A DNA stretch of 64,000 nt from Nocardia shimofusensis NBRC 100134 (lineage in GTDB: Bacteria; Actinomycetota; Actinomycetes; Mycobacteriales; Mycobacteriaceae), in NCBI RefSeq assembly GCF_001613125.1, contig NZ_BDBT01000003.1, positions 1 to 64,000 of the forward strand, given 5' to 3'. Under the pieces are notes generated by a model. It worked only from the letters and a program-made list of their open reading frames with translations, ran no database searches and was not told the origin of the DNA. Shown here in pieces: positions 8,105 through 17,876 of this stretch (within the stretch, counting starts at the first letter, position 1; each line of letters begins with the position of its first letter). A program made the translations under genes and the position numbers.

Positions 8105-8602
8105 TCACCCCTCCTGACCGGCGCGCGCCATGTGCTGCGCGCCCGGCGTCAAGCTCGCATGTCCACCGCTGGAGCCGTAACCACCGGCGCCACGTGTCGT
8201 GTCGTCGAGCTCGTCGACCTCGACGAAATCCACCAGTTCCACGCGCTGGACGAGCAACTGCGCGATCCGGTCGCCCCGGCGCAGCTCGATCGGCTCGCGG
8301 GGATCGTGATTGATCAGGCAGACCTTGATCTCCCCGCGATAGCCGGCGTCGACGGTGCCCGGAGTGTTCACCACCGACAGGCCGGTCTTGGCGGCCAGCC
8401 CGGAACGCGGATGGATCAGCCCCACGGTGCCGACCGGCAGGGCCACGGCGATGCCGGTGCCCACCAGCGCACGCTCCCCCGGCGCCAGCACGACGTCCTG
8501 GGTGGTGCACAGATCCACCCCGGCATCACCGGGATGGGCGCGGGAAGGTACCGGGATACCCGGATCCAGTCGCCGCAGCGGTATCGCTGAAAGTGCGCTC
8601 AC
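8105..8602 (-). CDS. dut: dUTP diphosphatase
   Basis: A 165-residue trimeric dUTPase that hydrolyses dUTP to dUMP and pyrophosphate, keeping uracil out of DNA and feeding thymidylate synthesis. The five motifs are readable: PGDAGVDL (motif 1), HPRSGLAAK (2), [16 protein letters not shown] (3, with catalytic Asp), RGDRIAQLL (4) and the Gly-rich C-terminal arm [10 protein letters not shown] (5). GTG 8602 is chosen over GTG 8623 because a TANNNT box (TAGGCT, minus strand, 8611-8616) lies 8 nt upstream, predicting a leaderless start. Overlapping divergent promoters with the DUF3093 gene; downstream gene is DUF3710. Confidence 0.93.
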   Translation of the reverse strand: MSALSAIPLRRLDPGIPVPSRAHPGDAGVDLCTTQDVVLAPGERALVGTGIAVALPVGTVGLIHPRSGLAAKTGLSVVNTPGTVDAGYRGEIKVCLINHDPREPIELRRGDRIAQLLVQRVELVDFVEVDELDDTTRGAGGYGSSGGHASLTPGAQHMARAGQEG

Positions 8603-8652
8603 ATCGGACGAGCCTACGCGCACCTGGGCGGCGCGCAGCGGTGACGGTGACT

Positions 8653-8658
8653 TACTGT
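8653..8658 (+). promoter_or_regulatory. -10 box TACTGT of a leaderless promoter
   Basis: TACTGT ends 6 nt before the GTG at 8665, predicting transcription start at the first codon. This decides the DUF3093 start over an in-frame GTG-less longer frame beginning at 8593. Confidence 0.5.
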
Positions 8659-8664
8659 GGAAAT

Positions 8665-9177
8665 GTGTCGGACCAGCCCAACCCGTCGTCGACCGAGCCT
8701 CGCGACAGCACCGTGACCGCCTACCGAGAGCGCCTCTGGGTGCCCTGGTGGTGGTGGCCGATCGGCTTCGGTGTCACCGCGCTGCTGGCCGCCGAGATCC
8801 AGATGGCCACGGGCGGTTCCTACGGCTGGCTGCCCTACGTGTTGCTGTTCCCGGTGCCGGTGTGGGTGCTCGTGTGGTTGAGCAGGCACAAGGTGCAGGT
8901 GAACCCGGATGCGTCGGGAACGCCGGAACTGCACGTGGGTCGGGCCCACCTGCCGGTGAACTTCGTCGCGCGCGCCGCGATCGTGGCGCCCAGCGCGAAG
9001 AGCGCGGCGCTGGGCCGTCAACTCGACCCGGCCGCCTATGTCCAGCACCGCCCCTGGGTGGGGCCGATGGTGCTGCTCGTCCTCGACGATCCGGACGATC
9101 CGACGCCCTACTGGCTCGTCAGTACACGTGAACCAGAACAGGTTCTGGCCGCGCTCGGACTACCGAGCGCGGGATGA
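8665..9177 (+). CDS. DUF3093 family membrane protein
   Basis: A 170-residue protein with two adjacent membrane segments near the N-terminus ([19 protein letters not shown] at ~25-43 and [20 protein letters not shown] at ~54-73) followed by a ~95-residue beta-rich cytosolic domain ([39 protein letters not shown]). The PH-like layout is typical for the family; function is unknown. Corresponds to Rv2698, beside dut. The start is supported by the leaderless promoter at 8653. Confidence 0.85.
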   Translation: MSDQPNPSSTEPRDSTVTAYRERLWVPWWWWPIGFGVTALLAAEIQMATGGSYGWLPYVLLFPVPVWVLVWLSRHKVQVNPDASGTPELHVGRAHLPVNFVARAAIVAPSAKSAALGRQLDPAAYVQHRPWVGPMVLLVLDDPDDPTPYWLVSTREPEQVLAALGLPSAG

Positions 9178-9233
9178 GAATCTCCCGCTCGGCCCTGGCC
9201 GGAGGCCGGCCGGACCGGCGATGACGCCGGCGA

Positions 9234-9536
9234 TCAGGCGGCGCAATCCATGCAGATCAGCTGACCGCCCGCCTCGCTGGCCAGCCTGCTGCGGTGATGC
9301 ACCAGGAAGCAGCTGGAACAGGTGAACTCGTCGGCCTGTTTGGGAACCACTCGGACCGAAAGAACTTCCTCGGACAGGTCTGCGCCGGGAAGCTCGAACG
9401 ACTCCGCGGTATCGGATTCGTCGATATCCACGACGGCGGACTGTGCCTCGTTGCGACGAGCCTTCAGCTCCTCCAGCGAATCCTCCGACACATCGTCGGA
9501 CTCGGTACGCCTCGGTGCGTCATAGTCGGTTGCCAT
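9234..9536 (-). CDS. DUF4193 family zinc-binding protein
   Basis: A 100-residue acidic protein. The N-terminal two-thirds is charged and probably disordered (SEDSLEELKARRNEAQ). The C-terminus carries two Cys pairs, FTCSSCFLVHHRSRL and LICMDCAA, i.e. a C-x2-C...C-x2-C zinc site. Corresponds to Rv2699c; widely conserved in actinobacteria with no settled function. The ATG is preceded on the minus strand by GACGAGGGGAAGA, a good ribosome-binding site. Confidence 0.88.
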   Translation of the reverse strand: MATDYDAPRRTESDDVSEDSLEELKARRNEAQSAVVDIDESDTAESFELPGADLSEEVLSVRVVPKQADEFTCSSCFLVHHRSRLASEAGGQLICMDCAA

Positions 9537-9912
9537 GTCGTCTTCCCCTCGTCCTTACTCCGTATATCCCGGACCGGCAGCGCCCACGCGGCGATTCCTA
9601 CCCGGAACCGAACGTGAACCCGCACCGCCCCGCCGGTGGTGCACATCACAAGTGCTCCGCCTCGCGCATCAGGACGGATCCGGCGGACCCTTACCCGATT
9701 GCGCTCGGTAAACGCAGGACATGCCCTACTTGTTCCCGCGACCGACCACCGAATTGTCCGCCGATGTTTCGATCTGGGCCGCCAGACAATAGCGGACCCG
9801 TAGACAAAAGTCGCAATCAAAACTCACCGTTGGCGAAACCGATCGGGAATCGACACCGAGTCGGCGACGCATCGAGACCAACCGCCGCCTCCGGTCACAC
9901 TTTTCGTAGAGT
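9537..9912. other. 376-bp divergent intergenic region between DUF4193 gene and cei
   Basis: No ORF with convincing coding character. It is less GC-rich than the surrounding genes, as expected for two divergent promoters. At the cei end, CACACT (9896-9901) and AGTGTG (9910-9915) form an inverted repeat around the -10 box TAGAGT (9907-9912). No other structure was recognised. Confidence 0.5.
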
Positions 9913-9918
9913 GTGCTG

Positions 9919-10596
9919 GTGGTTTCACTGATCACCGAAGGCAGCGCGACCGATCCTCAGGGTCGCCTCTATCCTCGGCGTCGCCCGCGCGCGTGGCTCA
10001 TCATGCTCGGCGTCCTCGCACTGATCTGCTCGATCGTCTGGATCAAGGCGCTGACCACCGAGAACACCGACACCACGGCGATGGCGTGCAACTCGCCGAG
10101 CCCGGCCACCGAGCCGGGCGCGGAAGCCGCGCCCGCGCTGGGGCAGCGGGTCGGCGCGTCACGGCTGCAGGACGTCGAACCCGCGGCGCTCGCCCAGTCC
10201 AGGGTGCGCGTGCTCAATGCCAACAATCAGCGCGGCCAAGCCGCGCACGTGGCCTCCCGCCTCGGCGATCTGGGCTTCGCGAGTACCCCGGACACTCAAT
10301 ACGGTAACGATCCGATCTACACCAACGGCGACCTGGAATGCACCGGCCAGATCCGCTTCGGAGTGAACGGCAGGCCGGCCGCCGCCTCGGTGCAGCTGGT
10401 CGCGCCGTGTGCGGAACTGATCGAGGATCAGCGCGAGGACGACACCGTCGACCTGGTGCTCGGCTCGCTGTTCCGGGACGTGCAGCCCAACAACGACGCC
10501 GAAGAGGTGTTGCGCTCGCTCAAGAACCCGGCCCCGGGCGACAGCCCGAAGATCGACATCGACCTGCTGGCGGCCGCCCGCACCGCGCACTGCTGA
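9919..10596 (+). CDS. cei: cell envelope integrity protein Cei (LytR C-terminal domain)
   Basis: A 225-residue single-pass membrane protein: short basic cytosolic tail (PRRRPRAW), one membrane anchor (LIMLGVLALICSIVWIKAL, ~residues 31-49), then an extracytoplasmic LytR_C domain (~95-215; VRVLNANNQRGQAAHVASRLGDLGF). Pairs of Cys (ECTGQ, APCAEL) may form a disulfide outside the cell. The family is required for envelope integrity in mycobacteria (Rv2700). The -10 box TAGAGT ends 6 nt before GTG 9919, predicting a leaderless mRNA; GTG 9913 two codons earlier is the alternative. Confidence 0.85.
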   Translation: MVSLITEGSATDPQGRLYPRRRPRAWLIMLGVLALICSIVWIKALTTENTDTTAMACNSPSPATEPGAEAAPALGQRVGASRLQDVEPAALAQSRVRVLNANNQRGQAAHVASRLGDLGFASTPDTQYGNDPIYTNGDLECTGQIRFGVNGRPAAASVQLVAPCAELIEDQREDDTVDLVLGSLFRDVQPNNDAEEVLRSLKNPAPGDSPKIDIDLLAAARTAHC

Positions 10597-10614
10597 CCAA
10601 GCGCCCCTGCCCGC

Positions 10615-10644
10615 GAGGCCGCGCTCCGATCGGAGCGCGGCCTC
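10615..10644 (+). terminator. hairpin terminator downstream of cei
   Basis: A perfect 30-bp palindrome: GAGGCCGCGCTCCGA followed by its reverse complement. It lies between the convergent cei and suhB stops and can act for both strands. Confidence 0.7.
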
Positions 10645-10668
10645 GGCGTCTGTCCGGGGCCGTTCGGT

Positions 10669-11571
10669 CTACTCGTCCGGGATCGGCTCCGTCGCGCCCG
10701 CCGCCGCCAACAGTGCCGCGAGGTCGTCGGCGATACCCGGGGCCGCGGCGACCACCAGATCGCCCTGTGCACCGGTGTGCGAGGCGGGCGGCAGAGTGAG
10801 CAGTGCGCCCGCCTCGGCGGCGATCAGGGCGCCCGCACCCCAGTCCCACGGATTGAGCCCGTGCTCGAAGTAGGCGTCCACGCGACCGGCGGCCACGTGG
10901 CACAGATCGAGCGCGGCCGCGCCGAACCTGCGGATGTCGCGGATCTCCGGTAGTACCCGGCCGATGATCTCGGCCTGGCGGGTCCGTCTGCCGCGCCCAT
11001 AGGCGAAGCCGGTCGCGACCAGCGCGAGATCCAGCTCGGCGGCCGGTGAGCAGGTCAAGTGTTCGACCGCACCGTCGGTGGATGCCGCGGTCGCGCCCGC
11101 GCCCAGACCGGCGCTGTAGGTCACCCCGTGCGCTACGTCGACCACCGCGCCCGCCACCGAGCGACCGCCGCGCATGGCCGCGACCGAGACGGCGTAGCCG
11201 GGCACGCCGTAGAGGAAGTTCACCGTCCCGTCGATGGGGTCGACCACCCAGGCGACCGCGTCGTCGGCGCCGAGGCTGCTGCCGCCGCCTTCCTCGCCGA
11301 GGATCGCCTCGCCGGGGCGCTGCGCGGCGAGCAGTTCGCGGATCAGCTCCTCGGACTCGGTGTCGACCACGGTCACCGGATCGGTCGCGTGCGACTTGGT
11401 CCGGACCGAGTCCGATCCCTCGCCGGTTCCCGGGCCGAACACCTCCGGGCGGCGAGCACGGACATGCGCGGCGGCGCGTTCGGCGAGTTCGACCGCGGTG
11501 CGGCGCAGGTCCGCCACGGTCTCGGGAGATTCGGCGACGGCGTGGGTTGCTGATCTTGTCGAGTGCGGCAC
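10669..11571 (-). CDS. suhB: inositol monophosphatase family protein SuhB
   Basis: A 300-residue Mg2+-dependent, Li+-sensitive phosphatase of the IMPase fold, expected to release myo-inositol from inositol-1-phosphate for phosphatidylinositol and mannoside lipids of the envelope. Metal-site motifs are present: ILGEEGGG (Glu of motif 1), WVVDPIDGTVNF (Asp-Pro-Ile-Asp-Gly-Thr) and NPWDWGAGALIAAEAG (C-terminal Asp). The GTG start at 11571 gives a protein of family length; GTG 11517 is an alternative beginning at ADLRRTAVEL. Convergent with cei, divergent from ppgK. Corresponds to Rv2701c. Confidence 0.9.
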   Translation of the reverse strand: MPHSTRSATHAVAESPETVADLRRTAVELAERAAAHVRARRPEVFGPGTGEGSDSVRTKSHATDPVTVVDTESEELIRELLAAQRPGEAILGEEGGGSSLGADDAVAWVVDPIDGTVNFLYGVPGYAVSVAAMRGGRSVAGAVVDVAHGVTYSAGLGAGATAASTDGAVEHLTCSPAAELDLALVATGFAYGRGRRTRQAEIIGRVLPEIRDIRRFGAAALDLCHVAAGRVDAYFEHGLNPWDWGAGALIAAEAGALLTLPPASHTGAQGDLVVAAAPGIADDLAALLAAAGATEPIPDE

Positions 11572-11731
11572 GCCTCCATCGCTACCACAGATCCCGGCCG
11601 CGAGGCGGCGCGCGGACCGCTGCCGGGCGCCGCCGAGGCACGCATTGCCCGTGCGGTAGGACATCCGGCGGCCCGATCGGACATAATCGCCTGTCATCAC
11701 AGGAGTCGGCTACGCAGAACGAGGGGTTGTC

Positions 11732-12490
11732 ATGTCCGCTCGGGGGCACGCATTCGGTATCGATATCGGCGGCAGCGGCGTGAAGGGCGCTGCGGTCGAC
11801 TTGGCCACCGGCGAGCTGGTCCACGAACGGATCAAGATCGCCACGCCACGCCCGGCGACCCCTGACGCCGTCGCGGACACCACCGCCCGGCTCGTGGCCG
11901 AGGCGGGCTGGGACGGACCGGTGGGGATCACCATGCCCGCGGTGGTTCTCGGCGGCGTCACCCGCACCGCCGCCAACATCGACAAGAGCTGGATCGGCAC
12001 GGACGCGCGGACACTGTTCTCCACCGCGCTCGGCGGGCGCGAGGTGACCGTGCTCAACGACGCCGACGCAGCCGGGCTCGCCGAGGACCGTTACGGCGCG
12101 GCGGCGGAATACAGCGGTCTGGTCCTGCTGCTCACCTTCGGCACGGGCATCGGCTCGGCCCTGCTCTACAACGGCACCCTGGTGCCCAACTCGGAGCTGG
12201 GTCATCTCGAGATCGGCGGCATGGAGGCCGAGCATCGGGCCGCCGCCTCGGTGAAGGACCGGCGCGGACTCGGCTACGAACAGTGGGCCACCGAGGTCTC
12301 CACCGTGCTCTCCGGCCTCGAGGATCTGTTCTGGCCGAACGTGATCGTCGCGGGCGGCGGCATCAGCCGCGACGCCGACCGGTGGATTCCCTTGCTCACC
12401 AACCGGACTCCGGTGGTCGCGGCGCGCCTGCGCAACACCGCGGGAATCGTGGGCGCGGCGATGGCCGTGGAGACACACCTGGTGCCGTGA
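11732..12490 (+). CDS. ppgK: polyphosphate glucokinase
   Basis: A 252-residue ROK-family kinase phosphorylating glucose with polyphosphate (and ATP) as donor. Phosphate-1 loop FGIDIGGSGVKGA is at residues 8-20, the sugar/catalytic part is in VLNDADAAGLAED (Asp as base), and FGTGIGSALLYNG plus ELGHLEIGG follow. It ends with the adenosine region GGGISRDADRW. Directly upstream of sigA as in M. tuberculosis (Rv2702). The likely -10 element CATAAT lies at 11682-11687, with AACGAGGGG as ribosome-binding site. Confidence 0.95.
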   Translation: MSARGHAFGIDIGGSGVKGAAVDLATGELVHERIKIATPRPATPDAVADTTARLVAEAGWDGPVGITMPAVVLGGVTRTAANIDKSWIGTDARTLFSTALGGREVTVLNDADAAGLAEDRYGAAAEYSGLVLLLTFGTGIGSALLYNGTLVPNSELGHLEIGGMEAEHRAAASVKDRRGLGYEQWATEVSTVLSGLEDLFWPNVIVAGGGISRDADRWIPLLTNRTPVVAARLRNTAGIVGAAMAVETHLVP

Positions 12491-12570
12491 CCTGCGCGCA
12501 CAACACCGCTCCGGCGAGGACCGGCGCGCGGGAACGCGGCATCGTGCCATGAGTACCCTGGTCGGATAGT

Positions 12571-12622
12571 TACAATGGAACATGCCCGGCGGAGAGCCGG
12601 AGCCCGACCGGCCCTCCGCCGG
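12571..12622 (+). promoter_or_regulatory. sigA promoter -10 box and structured 5' leader
   Basis: TACAAT at 12571-12576 is a strong -10 hexamer; no clear -35 is seen. Just downstream, CCGGCGGAG (12586-12594) pairs with CTCCGCCGG (12614-12622), and inside it GCCGG (12596-12600) pairs with CCGGC (12608-12612), leaving a 7-nt loop. This gives a 14-bp interrupted hairpin near the 5' end of the sigA mRNA, about 75 nt before the GTG. Confidence 0.45.
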
Positions 12623-12697
12623 TGAAACCCGACAGACCGCTCCGCCGGAACACAACTCTGGCGTGACGCCGCACGAGACCGTCACGAAAGGGCGTAC

Positions 12698-14074
<1,377 letters not shown>

Positions 14075-14105
14075 CACTCGGGACAAGTTCTCGGCAACGC
14101 TACGG

Positions 14106-14131
14106 CGCCCGGCGGTCACCACCGCCGGGCG
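14106..14131 (+). terminator. sigA hairpin terminator
   Basis: CGCCCGGCGGT (14106-14116) pairs with ACCGCCGGGCG (14121-14131) around a CACC loop, followed by a pyrimidine tract TCATCTCTT. Confidence 0.8.
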
Positions 14132-14356
14132 TCATCTCTTCCCTGGTTCGCCCGACTCTTCCCGGCGCTACGCGCGGCGGCCGGTGCCGACCGGGCGAAC
14201 CCACGCGCCGAAACCGCCGAGCACCCGCTCAAAACGTGATCGAGACCACTTGTTGTTGCCACACTTTCGCTGTCCGGTCCACGCTCGCCTGACGTACAGT
14301 CTGTCGCAATCATTCGTCATCGCCGGGGGTCTCGGCCCGGCTCTGGGGTTTTACAC

Positions 14357-15454
14357 GTGCTCGACATTCACCACTTCAGTTACGGCTGGTTGACACCCCT
14401 GCTGGCCTACGTCATGTCCTTCACCGGGTCGTTGCTGGGACTGCAGTGCGCCATGCGGGCGCGCTCGGGCACCAGCAGACCGATCTGGCTCACCCTGTCC
14501 GCACTGTCGATCGGCGGGGCAGGAATCTGGGTCATGCACTTCATCGCCATGCTCGGCTTCTCGATCCAGGGAGCCGAGGTCCGCTACGACGTGCCGCTCA
14601 CCTTGCTCAGCGCGGTGTGCGCGATCACACTCAGCGGACTCGGGCTGTTCCTGGTGGTGCGCCCGCGACCGTCGGTGGCGATGGTGGCCGGTGGCGGCGC
14701 GGTGACCGGAATCGGCATCGCCGCCATGCATTACGTGGGGATGGCCGCGCTGCGAACCGACGCGGCGATCGAGTACCAGCCGTTGCTGGTGGTGCTGTCG
14801 GTGCTGATCGCGATCGCGGCGGCCGGCGGCGCGCTGTGGTTCGCGGTGCGCGTGGAGGGACTGCTGAGCACAGTCGGCGCGGCGGCGATCATGGCGCTGG
14901 CCACCTCCGGTATGCATTACACCGGGATGGCGAGCCTAGAGGCGCAGTCCGGACACCGGCACGGCCCGCCCGAAGGCGCGGGCGCGATGCAGTTGCTGGT
15001 GCCGTTGATCGTCGGGATCAGCATCGTCACCATGCTCCTGCTCATCACGGTGAGCCTGACCTCGATCGAGCGGGCCGTCGACCTGCCGCCACTGGAACCG
15101 GTTCAGGTGCGTCCCGCCGCGGACGATTTCGCCACCGGTCCGCTGCCCGTCGTCCGTGCGGGCCAGCACGCCCGACCGTCGGCCGTTCCGGAATCCCGTG
15201 CGGTGACATCCTCGCGCCCGGCTGCCGCGCCCGCGGCTGCGGCGCCGCCCGCGGGATATCGTCTGCCGCCCGCGCATCGGACGCCGGAGCCCGTCGCGCC
15301 GGCGGCGCCCGAGCCCGCGCCGCGGCGGCAGGAGCCCAACCAGAGCCGGCCGAACCGGGGGAAGTCCGCGCCCCAACCGGTCGCCGCCGCCCAGACATCC
15401 GGGACGCAGTATTGGCCGACGACCGACGACATCCGGCGGCGCGGCAAATCCTGA
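14357..15454 (+). CDS. MHYT-domain integral membrane sensor-like protein
   Basis: A 365-residue protein with seven hydrophobic segments (residues ~8-235) and a long Pro/Ala-rich cytosolic tail (~240-365). Three MHYT signatures are visible: MHFIAM (60-65), MHYVGM (124-129) and MHYTGM (186-191). In the family these Met/His motifs at membrane faces are proposed to bind copper or another redox metal and to sense O2, CO or NO. Most MHYT proteins carry GGDEF/EAL or kinase output domains; this one has none, only the disordered tail ending DDIRRRGKS. The GTG at 14357 follows GGGGTTTTACAC; a TACAGT -10-like box lies near 14296. Confidence 0.88.
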   Translation: MLDIHHFSYGWLTPLLAYVMSFTGSLLGLQCAMRARSGTSRPIWLTLSALSIGGAGIWVMHFIAMLGFSIQGAEVRYDVPLTLLSAVCAITLSGLGLFLVVRPRPSVAMVAGGGAVTGIGIAAMHYVGMAALRTDAAIEYQPLLVVLSVLIAIAAAGGALWFAVRVEGLLSTVGAAAIMALATSGMHYTGMASLEAQSGHRHGPPEGAGAMQLLVPLIVGISIVTMLLLITVSLTSIERAVDLPPLEPVQVRPAADDFATGPLPVVRAGQHARPSAVPESRAVTSSRPAAAPAAAAPPAGYRLPPAHRTPEPVAPAAPEPAPRRQEPNQSRPNRGKSAPQPVAAAQTSGTQYWPTTDDIRRRGKS

Positions 15455-15494
15455 GCATCGCCGCGGCGATCGTCACGCATACCGCGCTGTCCGG

Positions 15495-15523
15495 CCGGCC
15501 GCCGCTGCCTCAGCGGCGGCCGG
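15495..15523. terminator. bidirectional hairpin terminator overlapping DUF952 stop
   Basis: CCGGCCGCCGCTG (15495-15507) pairs perfectly with CAGCGGCGGCCGG (15511-15523) around a 3-nt loop. It lies between the convergent MHYT and DUF952 genes and includes the DUF952 stop codon. Confidence 0.7.
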
Positions 15524-15902
15524 GATCGTCCTCGGCGAGCGCGGCGAACACCCCGTCGGGACCGGGACCGAAGTCCGTCACGGCGGTCACCGCTTCCAGT
15601 GGCAGCGGGCCGTAGAGGTGTGGGAAGAGCATCCCGTCGGGATCGCCGGGCACGCCGGGCTCCCAGCGGATCGGGGCTCCGACGCGGCGGGCGTCGACGT
15701 GCAGCAGGATCAGGTCGCGGCGGCCGCGGAACAGACGGTTCGCAGGCAGGTGGACCTGCGCCGGGGACGACAGATGCACGAACCCCGACTCGGCGAGCGA
15801 CGGTGGCCGGTACTGCCCCGCATGCGACGCGGCCGACCAGTCGTCGCGGGTGCAGAGGTGAACGAGCAGCTGGGTGTCCGCGCGCACGGATTCGTCTCCC
15901 AT
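15510..15902 (-). CDS. DUF952 family protein
   Basis: A 130-residue cytosolic protein of the DUF952 family: LLVHLCTRDDWSAA at the start, then GFVHLSSPAQVHLPANRLF and LILLHVDARRVGAPIRWEPG, with LFPHLYGPLPLEAV near the C-terminus. The fold is related to ADP-ribosyltransferase-like proteins, and the conserved H-x-S and LY-GPL motifs are present; function is unknown. The ATG at 15902 (MGDESVRAD) is preferred to upstream ATGs because the domain starts 9 residues later. Confidence 0.8.
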   Translation of the reverse strand: MGDESVRADTQLLVHLCTRDDWSAASHAGQYRPPSLAESGFVHLSSPAQVHLPANRLFRGRRDLILLHVDARRVGAPIRWEPGVPGDPDGMLFPHLYGPLPLEAVTAVTDFGPGPDGVFAALAEDDPGRR

Positions 15903-16024
15903 CGGGCCGGGGGTACGGGCGCCCGGAGCCACCGGGAGCATCACACAAGCTTCACACAGGAGCCTGGGGGCTCTTCACCGGTCACGTCTTGACTCGGTGG
16001 GGAGAGAAAGGTGGTGCCGGTGAC

Positions 16025-16705
16025 ATGATCAGCTGGCGGAAGAAGACGGCCGCGCTCGCGGCGGGAGCGACGCTCGGTGTCGCGGGAGTCGTCACGGCTG
16101 TCGCGGTGGCGCAGGACCTCGTGCCGACGCAGCAGTCGGACGAGGGCGCCGCGGGAGTTCTGTCCGCGCGGGAACTGTCCGATCTGCGGACGATGCGGGA
16201 GGAGGAGCGGATGGCGCACGATCTGTACCACCGGTTCGCGCAGCAATGGGGGGCGAGAGTCTTCGAGCGCGTCTCCGCGAGCGAACAGCGCCACTACGAG
16301 GCCGTCGGCGCGCTGCTCGCGCGGTATGGGATCGAGGACCCCTCGGCCGGGTCGCCTGCCGGAACGTACACCGTGCCGGAGGTCCAAGGCGATTACGACA
16401 GATGGCTCGCACGCGGCCTGAACTCCGTCGAGGAGGCGTACGCGGTCGGAGCCGAACTCGAGACCGCCGATATCGCCGATCTGACCGCCGCGACGGAAGC
16501 GAGTGACGAGGAGGCGATCGACAGCGTGTACGGGAAGCTGCGCACCGGCTCCGAACACCATCTGCGCGCCTTCGAGGCGGCCGCGAACGGGGAGCTGCCG
16601 AGCGGCGGGCACGGCCGAGGGATGGGGCAGGGCAACGGTCCTGGGCAGGACGGCGGCCACGGCGAGCCGCACAAGTCCGGCCGAGGAGCGCACCACCCCG
16701 CATAG
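16025..16705 (+). CDS. exported DUF2202 ferritin-like protein with Gly/His-rich tail
   Basis: A 226-residue protein with an N-terminal signal or anchor (KKTAALAAGATLGVAGVVTAVAVA, in residues 5-30, with VAVAQ as likely cleavage site). The DUF2202 domain (~45-190) is a four-helix ferritin-like bundle. Helix motifs LRTMREEERMAHDLYHRF and ASEQRHYEAVGALLARYG carry Glu/His residues placed as metal ligands (EER-x-AH and EQRH). The last ~30 residues are Gly/His/Gln-rich (GGHGRGMGQG, HHPA) and may bind metal. An extracytoplasmic metal-binding or oxidase role is inferred. Confidence 0.82.
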   Translation: MISWRKKTAALAAGATLGVAGVVTAVAVAQDLVPTQQSDEGAAGVLSARELSDLRTMREEERMAHDLYHRFAQQWGARVFERVSASEQRHYEAVGALLARYGIEDPSAGSPAGTYTVPEVQGDYDRWLARGLNSVEEAYAVGAELETADIADLTAATEASDEEAIDSVYGKLRTGSEHHLRAFEAAANGELPSGGHGRGMGQGNGPGQDGGHGEPHKSGRGAHHPA

Positions 16706-16760
16706 CCTCCGGCATCCTGGATGCCCGTCCCGCGCCACAGCGCAGGGACTCGATCGTCGG

Positions 16761-17876
16761 CTACTCGCCTGGCAACGGCAGTCGCAGGGTGAAGCGCGCT
16801 CCCCGGCCGCGACCGGGCGAGTCGGCCGACAACTCGCCGCCGTGAGCGCGCGCGATGTCGCGGCTGATGGTCAGGCCGATGCCGGAGCCGAGATCGTGCT
16901 CGCCACGGCGCCGGGAGGGAACTCGATAGAAGCGCTCGAAGATCCGCTCCACCTCGTCCGAATCCAGCCCCTCGCCGGTGTCGGTGACGGTGACGACGGC
17001 CGCGTCCCTGGTCGAGGTCAGATCCACTTGTACGCCGCCGGTCTCGGTCGCGGCGAGGGCGTTGCCGAGCAGATTGGTCAGCACCTGTGTGATTCGGTCG
17101 GCATCGGCCCACACCACGATCGGCCGGGGCGGCGGCCGCACCGACACGCTCAGCCCGGCGTCGTCGAACTGCGGGCGCAGCCTGGCCGCCACCTGTGTGG
17201 CGAGCGCGCCCAGATCGACGTCGGTCACGAGCAGATCCAGCCGGCCCTCCTCCGCCCGTGACAGGGTGGACAGGTCGTCGGCGAGCCTGCGCAATCTGCC
17301 CACTTCGGTGTCGATCCTGACCAGTTCGGAGGTCGGGAAGACGCCGTCGAGGACGCCTTCGGCGTAGCCGTCGATCACCGTCAACGGGGTGCGCATCTCG
17401 TGGGCGACCTCCGACAGCAGCCGCACTCGCCTGGCTTCGGTGTCGCCGAGGCGGATGGCCAGATCATTGATGTCGGCGGCGAGCGCGGCGAGTTCGGCCT
17501 CCGGTGGCACGGGTATGCGGTGCCGGTAGTCGCCGGTGGCGATCGCGCGGGTCCCCGACCGCAGCGACCGCAGCGATCGCAGGAGTCGCCACGACGACAA
17601 CAGGCCCAGTGCGGTGGCCGCGACGACTCCGGCGAGCACCCCGAGCAGCAATGCCGTCGTCACGGCCTCGGCGACCACCTCGCGCAAGGGGGCGAACCCG
17701 TTCCCACGGTTGCGACCGCCATACGGCCCGGCGGCGCGTTCTTCGAACAACACCGGTGCCGCGGCCCGGACGACGGCGAAGGTGACCAGGATTGCCACCA
17801 CGGCGACCAGGAGATGGGAGAGGAACAGCCGCGTCGTCAGACTCGGGATCGGGTATCGGCGCCATCCCGGATTCAT
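16761..17876 (-). CDS. two-component sensor histidine kinase
   Basis: A 371-residue membrane kinase: TM1 ~17-40, a short extracytoplasmic loop rich in Gly/Arg (~41-70), TM2 ~72-97, HAMP ~98-150 (WRLLRSLRSLRSGTRAIATGD), HisKA with phospho-acceptor His159 in SEVAHEMRTPL, and HATPase_c with N box LTNLLGNALAA, G1 DTGEGLD and G2 GSGIGLTISRDI. The sensor loop is only about 30 residues, so the stimulus is probably sensed in or near the membrane. Its start codon overlaps the response-regulator stop by 4 nt, so the pair is translated together. Confidence 0.93.
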   Translation of the reverse strand: MNPGWRRYPIPSLTTRLFLSHLLVAVVAILVTFAVVRAAAPVLFEERAAGPYGGRNRGNGFAPLREVVAEAVTTALLLGVLAGVVAATALGLLSSWRLLRSLRSLRSGTRAIATGDYRHRIPVPPEAELAALAADINDLAIRLGDTEARRVRLLSEVAHEMRTPLTVIDGYAEGVLDGVFPTSELVRIDTEVGRLRRLADDLSTLSRAEEGRLDLLVTDVDLGALATQVAARLRPQFDDAGLSVSVRPPPRPIVVWADADRITQVLTNLLGNALAATETGGVQVDLTSTRDAAVVTVTDTGEGLDSDEVERIFERFYRVPSRRRGEHDLGSGIGLTISRDIARAHGGELSADSPGRGRGARFTLRLPLPGE

